Shown here one piece after another: positions 59,090 to 64,000 of a stretch of DNA of 64,000 bases (the stretch's first letter is position 1; the number at the start of each line of letters is the position of its first letter). Made by a program: the position numbers and the translations under genes. This DNA is from CAZLBC01 sp964557575 (lineage in GTDB: Bacteria > Planctomycetota > Phycisphaerae > SM23-33). The stretch spans positions 62,001-126,000 of the forward strand of contig CAZLBC010000001.1 of the NCBI GenBank assembly GCA_964557575.1. The letters run 5' to 3'. A model generated the notes under the pieces. It did no database searches. It worked only from the letters and a program-made list of their open reading frames with translations, and was not told where the DNA came from.

Positions 59090-59781
59090 TACTGTTCATC
59101 CGGTATCTCGGGAACCTCCGCGTCGGGAAGCGACGGAAGGTTCAGATTGCTGGAGTCTCCGTCGAAGTCCACGTACGGACACTCGATCCACGTCCAGTAG
59201 TCCGTATTCCCGACGTAGCCGTATCGCTTGATCGCGTCGACAACGATCCGAAGCTTCCCGTCCCACTGAAACAAGTCGCCGGACGCGGGTTCCAACGCGA
59301 TCTGTTCCAGTATGAACCGACTGACATGGATCGACCCCTCGGTCTTCACAACCTTTCCGAACTTGGTCAACTGCGCGGTATGTTCGAACTTGACGTACGC
59401 CGGGCACACGAAAGCCTTGAACCGCATCTTGTCCCACTCCGCTTCGCGGAACGCGGAAACAACGGTAGCTTCAGTCGGAACTTCCCGGGCGTCGTCGGGA
59501 GGCTGCGGGTAGTCGACGAGCTTCTGCTCGCCCGAGAGCGGGACTTCGGTTCCGATCGGATAATCGAACGCCTCGACAACGATCTCCGTCGGCGCGCGCT
59601 GCACGTCGATCGGAACAGGAACGTCCGGAGTCCCGGAGTGCAAGAGCTTCCAATACGGAATCGGCGGAAACTTCGCTCGCCCCTTGACCTGCATGTAATG
59701 CCGGTGCGCCCGTCGGTACAGGCGAACGAACTTGTTTATCCTTGGAAATTGCGGCCGGGTTTGCAGTTCGGGGTTCGGCAT
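59089..59781 (-). CDS. Hypothetical neck-region protein, 230 aa
   Basis: I start at ATG 59781 (MPNPELQTRPQFPRINKFVR), seven bases after GGAGGG. The N-terminus is basic (RLYRRAHRHYMQVKGRAKF). The rest is mixed, with a beta-rich C-terminal half (KAFVCPAYVKFEHTAQLTKF, GSIHVSRFIL) and an acidic end. Its 5' end overlaps the 85-aa gene. A connector or tail-joining role is inferred only from position. Confidence 0.6.
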   Translation of the reverse strand: MPNPELQTRPQFPRINKFVRLYRRAHRHYMQVKGRAKFPPIPYWKLLHSGTPDVPVPIDVQRAPTEIVVEAFDYPIGTEVPLSGEQKLVDYPQPPDDAREVPTEATVVSAFREAEWDKMRFKAFVCPAYVKFEHTAQLTKFGKVVKTEGSIHVSRFILEQIALEPASGDLFQWDGKLRIVVDAIKRYGYVGNTDYWTWIECPYVDFDGDSSNLNLPSLPDAEVPEIPDEQ

Positions 59782-59993
59782 AATTTTTCCCTCCACTTCT
59801 CAGCGCGTCTGGCGATACCGCCCGGAGGGTCCAAAGCCAGCAGCGAGTCAATAAACCGCACGGCTTCCGATACGGAAACGGGAACGCCGGGAGGAATCCG
59901 GTCGTGAATGACCCTTCCGCGTTCGCCGGATTCCCGAAGAAGGCTTCGACGCGCCTTCTCCGTCCACGTCGCGAAGTCTTCGATCAATCCCAT
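59736..59993 (-). CDS. Hypothetical neck-region protein, 85 aa
   Basis: ATG at 59993 overlaps the preceding gene by 10 bases, and the end overlaps the next gene by 46. Helical and basic (FATWTEKARRSLLRESGERGR and ARRAEKWREKLC). The tight overlaps on both sides support real coding. No family is recognised. Confidence 0.55.
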   Translation of the reverse strand: MGLIEDFATWTEKARRSLLRESGERGRVIHDRIPPGVPVSVSEAVRFIDSLLALDPPGGIARRAEKWREKLCRTPNCKPGRNFQG

Positions 59994-60694
59994 CGCGGAG
60001 CCGCCATCGATTCGGGCATGCGCTCAAGCACGGGAATCACTTCCTCCATCTCCTTCTCGTACAAAGTCTGCTGCTGCTCCATGTCGGTTTCAATGTTCCC
60101 ATCGGGACCCGCCATGGGACCGAGCCGCTGGAACGTCTGGATCATTTGACGCCGCGCGTACATTCGAAGTATTTTTCGAAACAAGTGGTAGCGATGCGGA
60201 TGGACTTCGGCGAGCGTCGTGTTCTTCAAGACGTTGAAATGAAAGTTCGACTGCCCCCGGGGATTCCACACGAAAAGCCGCATCGTGTTCGGGTCGTAAA
60301 TCTGGTCCTCTTTTCCGCCGAGAAGCCGCGCCCATCGTTCGATCGTCATGTTCGTTTCGAACTGGAAGCGCGGACCCTGAACCGACATCGAAAGAATCTG
60401 TATCGGGTAGAACGGCGTCAGCGTCCGGTTGATGTCGACGGTGCTGTCCGTGTACCGGTAGTGCCCGACTCCCTGCACGTTCTCTTCCTCGGACAGGTCA
60501 ATCACGAGAAGACCGTTCGGAACCCGAACGGACCGCGCGTAATAAAGCGGGAGGTACTGATTCCAAAGGTCCAACGCCTGTGAAAGCGCGGAGTCCAAAT
60601 CTTCCTCATCCAGCGGGACAAACGCGCTGTGAACCGCGAAGTCGTTGCGGATGTCGTTGAACCATTCTTCCTTTTCGCGGTACATCCCGACCAT
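59984..60694 (-). CDS. Probable neck/head-completion protein, 236 aa
   Basis: ATG at 60694. The first part is aromatic and acidic (EDLDSALSQALDLWNQYLPLYYARSV), followed by a beta segment (GLLVIDLSEEENVQGVGHYRY) and a helical C-terminus (FRKILRMYARRQMIQTFQRL). The layout and the position between the capsid and tail genes fit T4 gp13/gp14-type neck pro­teins, but this is by context rather than motif. Confidence 0.58.
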   Translation of the reverse strand: MVGMYREKEEWFNDIRNDFAVHSAFVPLDEEDLDSALSQALDLWNQYLPLYYARSVRVPNGLLVIDLSEEENVQGVGHYRYTDSTVDINRTLTPFYPIQILSMSVQGPRFQFETNMTIERWARLLGGKEDQIYDPNTMRLFVWNPRGQSNFHFNVLKNTTLAEVHPHRYHLFRKILRMYARRQMIQTFQRLGPMAGPDGNIETDMEQQQTLYEKEMEEVIPVLERMPESMAAPRWD

Positions 60695-60697
60695 GAG

Positions 60698-61189
60698 TCA
60701 CCCCCGGGAACCGAGAAACTGCTCAATCCGCTCACGCAATTGCAGGTCGTGCATCGGAACGTGAACGACGGCTTCGCGAAGAAGACTTTCAGGCGTGTCT
60801 TCGCCTCCTCCGCCTTCTTCCATACATTCCGTGAGCGGCTCCCGGTCGTTGTCGAAAGGGTCCGGCGGAAGGAGGCCGCATGCTTCCAGCGCGTTCCGAA
60901 TCTCGGCCCGCTGCGTTCCGTAGAAGCTCTCCCGGATCGTACGGATGACCGACTGCTTGCTGTGCCGCCGCAACGTTTCTCGAAGCTGATGCAGCGCAGG
61001 TCCGGAATACCGAACGCGGTCTGTCGCGGTAAGCCACGACGAGAACGCTTCGGCAATCTCGCCTTTCGGTCCGCCGAAAGGGTTCGATCCCGCGATGTCT
61101 TCTTTGATCACGGCGGGAACCGGCGGGACAGACCCCTGTCCTTCGTACGCCAATCCGTGGCCGCTGAAATTAACATGTTGATCCGTCAT
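60698..61189 (-). CDS. Hypothetical protein, 163 aa
   Basis: I start at ATG 61189 (MTDQHVNFSGHGLAYEGQG), eight bases after GGAGG. The protein has a Gly/Pro-rich N-terminus, a basic helical middle (ALHQLRETLRRHSKQSVIRTIRESFYG) and an acidic Gly-rich loop (ECMEEGGGGEDTPES). No family is recognised. It is the first gene after the terminator at 61326-61350 and so probably starts its own transcript; the 136-base leader holds no convincing promoter. Confidence 0.6.
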   Translation of the reverse strand: MTDQHVNFSGHGLAYEGQGSVPPVPAVIKEDIAGSNPFGGPKGEIAEAFSSWLTATDRVRYSGPALHQLRETLRRHSKQSVIRTIRESFYGTQRAEIRNALEACGLLPPDPFDNDREPLTECMEEGGGGEDTPESLLREAVVHVPMHDLQLRERIEQFLGSRG

Positions 61190-61325
61190 GACAGAATCCT
61201 CCACCTGTTGACATGATACAGCATCGACGTTCCCAACGCCCCTGTCAAAATCCGCACGCGCGGTATTTTAGACTGAATGTGCGTTTCGGACCACTGAGGC
61301 CACTTGGTTGTAACCTAAATAAAAA

Positions 61326-61350
61326 ACGCGGGACTTCGACAGTCCCGCGT
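61326..61350 (-). terminator. Rho-independent terminator after capsid operon
   Basis: A perfect 10-bp stem ACGCGGGACT/AGTCCCGCGT with a 5-base loop is followed on the minus strand by TTTTTTATTT. It closes the capsid-346-aa transcript. Confidence 0.93.
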
Positions 61351-61373
61351 TGTTCGTCTTCCGTTCGATTCCG

Positions 61374-62414
61374 TCAGACTCCGGGAGGAGCCTGCGACGG
61401 ACCGCGCGGCACCATGGCGTTCGCAGCTTGCGGAAGACGGGGCTTCGTCCCGAGTCCGCGCGTGATCTGCGCCGCGATGTCCGGATTCGTCTGCTGCAGC
61501 ATGCTCAGGTACTGCGCGATCGCCTCCGGAGGCATCGACATCAGATCGTAAACGGCCACGCCGTCCGTCTCGACATCGGCTTCCGTGATGTGCAGGTACG
61601 CCGGAACGGCTTCCTGCTTGACGGATCGCTTGAAACCCACGAAGTTCGCGAAGAACGGGTGAGTTCGGAAGTCCATCATTCCCAGCGGAACCGACTCGTC
61701 CGGACACGGCGGGAACTCCACGCGCGATCCGGGATCATTGGGGTCCGGCAGCCAAACCGGGAACGGATTCCGGTTGACATACATCCAGATCGTGTTCCCT
61801 CGACTGTCCTTGACCGGCGTGACGTCCAAGCCGGTGAGGGCTTTCGGTCCGACCTTCTGAAGCTCGTCGAGACGACGTTTGACTTCATCTTGGACAGCCT
61901 TCTGGAACTCGTCTTGGCTGGCGTAGTACGGCTGCTTTTCGTTGGTCTCCGCCGGGGCGGAAGGGCTTTCCGCCTTTTCCATCGGCGCGTTCTGCTGGGC
62001 GAACATCTTCGCCACGGAGTTCGCGACGAACTCCTGCACTTGATCCGCCGTCATAACCTGCGGCGCAGCCTTCGGCGTTTCGTTCCCCGTGACGGCGGCT
62101 TTTCCCTGCGGGATTCCGTCAACCAGCAGCGCACTGGGGTCCACGTTTCCGCCGGACGCCTTCGACGGGTGGAACGGCTCTTCGTACGCTTCCGCGCCGG
62201 ACGCCGGGCCGACCGGACTTTGTCCGGCGGAGCCTTCAGAGACGGCTCCAGACGGGTGCACGACACCGGACGGATGCGGCGGTGCCTGCGGGGCGTTCTG
62301 CGAGGGCTGGAGCGGATTCGGGACTTGCGGGGCTTCCGCATCGGGTTGGGTTTCCGGCACGCTGTCAGCGGCCGGAGGGGGCGTACGACGCCCCTTCGAT
62401 TTCTTCTTCGCCAT
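61374..62414 (-). CDS. Virion or head-associated protein with Pro/Ala-rich N-terminus, 346 aa
   Basis: ATG at 62414 follows AGGAGGT. A basic start (MAKKKSKGRR) leads to about 110 low-complexity residues rich in Pro, Ala, Gly and Ser. The C-terminal part is folded, with VKDSRGNTIWMYVNRNPFPVWLPDP and FRTHPFFANFVGFKRSVKQ. It lies right after the capsid gene and before the terminator, so it may be a decoration or scaffold-like head protein. No family is recognised. Confidence 0.6.
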   Translation of the reverse strand: MAKKKSKGRRTPPPAADSVPETQPDAEAPQVPNPLQPSQNAPQAPPHPSGVVHPSGAVSEGSAGQSPVGPASGAEAYEEPFHPSKASGGNVDPSALLVDGIPQGKAAVTGNETPKAAPQVMTADQVQEFVANSVAKMFAQQNAPMEKAESPSAPAETNEKQPYYASQDEFQKAVQDEVKRRLDELQKVGPKALTGLDVTPVKDSRGNTIWMYVNRNPFPVWLPDPNDPGSRVEFPPCPDESVPLGMMDFRTHPFFANFVGFKRSVKQEAVPAYLHITEADVETDGVAVYDLMSMPPEAIAQYLSMLQQTNPDIAAQITRGLGTKPRLPQAANAMVPRGPSQAPPGV

Positions 62415-62476
62415 CTCATGTACCTCCTATGTACTCGACAGCACCAAATTGATTGTCACCGCATTTTGTATGAAGA

Positions 62477-62508
62477 GCGGATCGGGAGCGCGGTTACTCC
62501 CGATCCGC
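62477..62508 (-). terminator. Strong hairpin after the capsid gene
   Basis: A perfect 12-bp stem GCGGATCGGGAG/CTCCCGATCCGC with an 8-base loop lies 30 bases after the capsid stop. Only a weak T-rich tail (TCTTCAT) follows, so it may be a leaky terminator or an mRNA-stabilising hairpin that sets capsid level above the downstream gene. Confidence 0.6.
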
Positions 62509-62538
62509 CTTGAGTGCGTGTGGTCGCGTGACGCGAAG

Positions 62539-63975
62539 TCAGACGTTCACGACTTCTCCGGTCGAGAAGAAGTTCGTGTCGACGATCAGTTTCGCGTATT
62601 CCGTCCACAGGCCGCGCTGGGTGACCCCGTAGGGCTGGACCAGCGGCGGAGTGGTGTAGAACGGAACGTAGGGCGAGTACACGAGACCGGCCTTCAAGAA
62701 GCCGGGACCTCGGTAACCGCAAACCCAGCGGCTCGCGTTCACGCCGTTGCCGACGTCCGGCATGCGCGGGTCGACGACGACGTCCCACTGTCCGTCGATC
62801 TTTCCGGCCAACGTGGGACCGGCAGTCGACTTCGTTCCGAACGCGGGGTCCGGAATGAAACGCGGCGCGCCGATGTCACGCAGAATCGACAGAACTTCCG
62901 TGCCGCACACGACGAAGTTCGGCTGAATCTGCTGAGTAGCCGAGTACACGAGGTCGGAACCTTGGATGACCGATCCGATCAGCCCTTCCTTGTGCCACTT
63001 GAAAGCGAACTGGCCACCGGTGTTCCGGTTGAACAGCACGTTTCCGGCCGTTGCCGACTCGACCATGTAGGCGATCAGCTCACGGACGATTTCCGCCGTG
63101 ATTGTTTCGGACATGGACACGACCAATTCGGCGTCGGCATCGCCGCCGTACTGTGCGCGGAAGTCCGCGACCGTCTTGTGGGAGTATTCGATCTGCAGGT
63201 TGCGGGGTTCCGCCCGGATCAACTGCTGCTGCAGTTCGAGGCGGACCTTCGGGATCAGCGGGTTGCCTTCCGAGTCGTACTTGTAGGTCGTCCGGACCGT
63301 TCCGGTCGCGGCACCCGCAAGCGTGACGTCGGTCTCGCCCGTCTGATAGTCGACCGTGTTCGCCCCGGCGGGGTTCACGTCTCCGATGAGATTCCCGTTT
63401 CCGTCGTCGGAAACGACCTGACCGCCTTCATCGAAAATCTGGACGGAGCCAGCACGAATCGGGTAGTAGGTTCCATCGAGGTTCGCGGCCTTGGTGAACT
63501 GGCCTCCACCCGCGTCCGTGAATCGCGCTTCACGATACACGACCTCGTTGGAGTAGTTGAACCCGCCTTGGAAGCCCTTGGTCGCATCGAAGATGCGGCT
63601 GCCCTTGACGAGTTCTCCCTTGTCGGAATCGCGGACAATGGAGTAGTAGAACACATTCGAATGCGGACCCGCCATGGGCTGCACCGACGCGAGGACACTG
63701 ATGATGTCCTCTTGGAAGCTGGCCCGGATCATCGGGAACATCCACTGTTCGAAGCTGCCCAAGTTCAGGGCCTTCATAGCTTCGTCCATCTGCCCAACGT
63801 AGCGGCTGGTGTTCTCCAGCAACTGCGCGACAACCGCCTTCTGGTACGGGTCTTTCATCTCCGACAAGAAGTTGGTCGGTCGGCGGTGGAAGCGGTTGTC
63901 CCGATAGCCCTGCCACTTTCGGATCAGCGATTGACGCTGATCGATGAAGTTGGTCATCAACTGATTCGGGTTCAT
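62539..63975 (-). CDS. Major capsid protein, HK97 fold, T4 gp23-like, 478 aa
   Basis: ATG at 63975 has AGAGGTAC upstream. Residues about 60-115 (YVGQMDEAMKAL, then FPMIRASFQEDIISVLASVQPMAGPHSNVFYYSIV) match the conserved core of gp23-type capsid proteins. The C-terminal half has the P-domain and A-domain-like strands (FVVCGTEVLSIL, YGVTQRGLWTEYAKLIVDT). An insertion near residues 175-215 carries the DDGNGNLIGD...NTVDYQTG module that is also repeated in the baseplate proteins. That insertion is unusual for gp23-type capsids and probably lies on the capsid surface. Confidence 0.9.
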   Translation of the reverse strand: MNPNQLMTNFIDQRQSLIRKWQGYRDNRFHRRPTNFLSEMKDPYQKAVVAQLLENTSRYVGQMDEAMKALNLGSFEQWMFPMIRASFQEDIISVLASVQPMAGPHSNVFYYSIVRDSDKGELVKGSRIFDATKGFQGGFNYSNEVVYREARFTDAGGGQFTKAANLDGTYYPIRAGSVQIFDEGGQVVSDDGNGNLIGDVNPAGANTVDYQTGETDVTLAGAATGTVRTTYKYDSEGNPLIPKVRLELQQQLIRAEPRNLQIEYSHKTVADFRAQYGGDADAELVVSMSETITAEIVRELIAYMVESATAGNVLFNRNTGGQFAFKWHKEGLIGSVIQGSDLVYSATQQIQPNFVVCGTEVLSILRDIGAPRFIPDPAFGTKSTAGPTLAGKIDGQWDVVVDPRMPDVGNGVNASRWVCGYRGPGFLKAGLVYSPYVPFYTTPPLVQPYGVTQRGLWTEYAKLIVDTNFFSTGEVVNV

Positions 63976-64000
63976 TGCTTGTACCTCTGCAAGGTTTCCG

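Noticed and set aside
61213..61248. TTGACA and TATCAT upstream of the 163-aa gene as a promoter
   Set aside because: The spacing is 24 bases, too long for a sigma70 promoter, and no better -10 is in place.

Overview
This window is a 64 kb piece of the genome of a large, contractile-tailed (myovirus-type) double-stranded DNA bacteriophage. All convincing genes lie on the minus strand, so transcription runs from right (64000) to left (1). Most of the window is GC-rich; a roughly 2.4 kb AT-rich island at about 1740-4145 stands out. Shine-Dalgarno sites (GGAGG, AAGGAG) precede most starts, and many genes overlap as ATGA, TGATG or TAATG. The host cannot be named from the sequence. A lipoprotein signal and a spanin-like gene pair point weakly to a Gram-negative host.

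Layout in transcription order. 63975-58517: major capsid protein (T4 gp23-like), a virion protein and a group of probable neck or head-completion genes. 58470-50163: long beta-helix tail spikes and small accessory virion proteins. 50123-49106: a membrane/coiled-coil protein, a small linker protein and a lipoprotein (possible spanin set). 49104-37304: tail completion, sheath, tube, a T4 gp26-like chaperone with an apparent frameshift extension, tape measure, and baseplate genes (gp53-, gpD/gp27-, gpV- and gp25-like). 37307-26154: gp6/J-like and gpI-like wedge proteins, then two tandem paralogous tail fibres. 26142-9574: replication and recombination, namely UvsW-like helicase, DnaB-like helicase, DnaG-like primase, a UDG-exonuclease-PolA fusion carrying an intein, SSB, RecA/UvsX, and an unusual protein joining a sliding-clamp-like domain to a 5' nuclease.

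9495-4145 holds two tRNA arrays around a two-gene module: a Ro60/TROVE-like vWA protein and an ARPP-1-like protein. The arrays contain 13 well-formed and two aberrant tRNAs, plus a truncated initiator tRNA; one more tRNA (Val) lies further left at 1307-1379. Between the tRNAs lie several structured non-coding RNAs, two with perfect 6-bp loop-to-junction pseudoknots counting one at 1195-1298, and copies of a boxA-like sequence (TGTTCTTTGAAA/CA). 4115-1759 is the AT-rich island with an EcoRI-family adenine methyltransferase and a DUF262-HNH nuclease; it abuts the truncated tRNA-fMet. The left end has small early genes with strong terminators and the 5' part of a second DnaB-like ATPase.

The most interesting candidate system is the Ro-like/ARPP-1 module inside tRNA arrays with structured RNAs and boxA signals. 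It looks like a phage version of the bacterial Ro-Y RNA system, but the RNA assignment is inference. A 10-base run of N (7844-7853) interrupts the leader of this module. Portal, large terminase and prohead protease are not in the window and presumably lie beyond the right edge.
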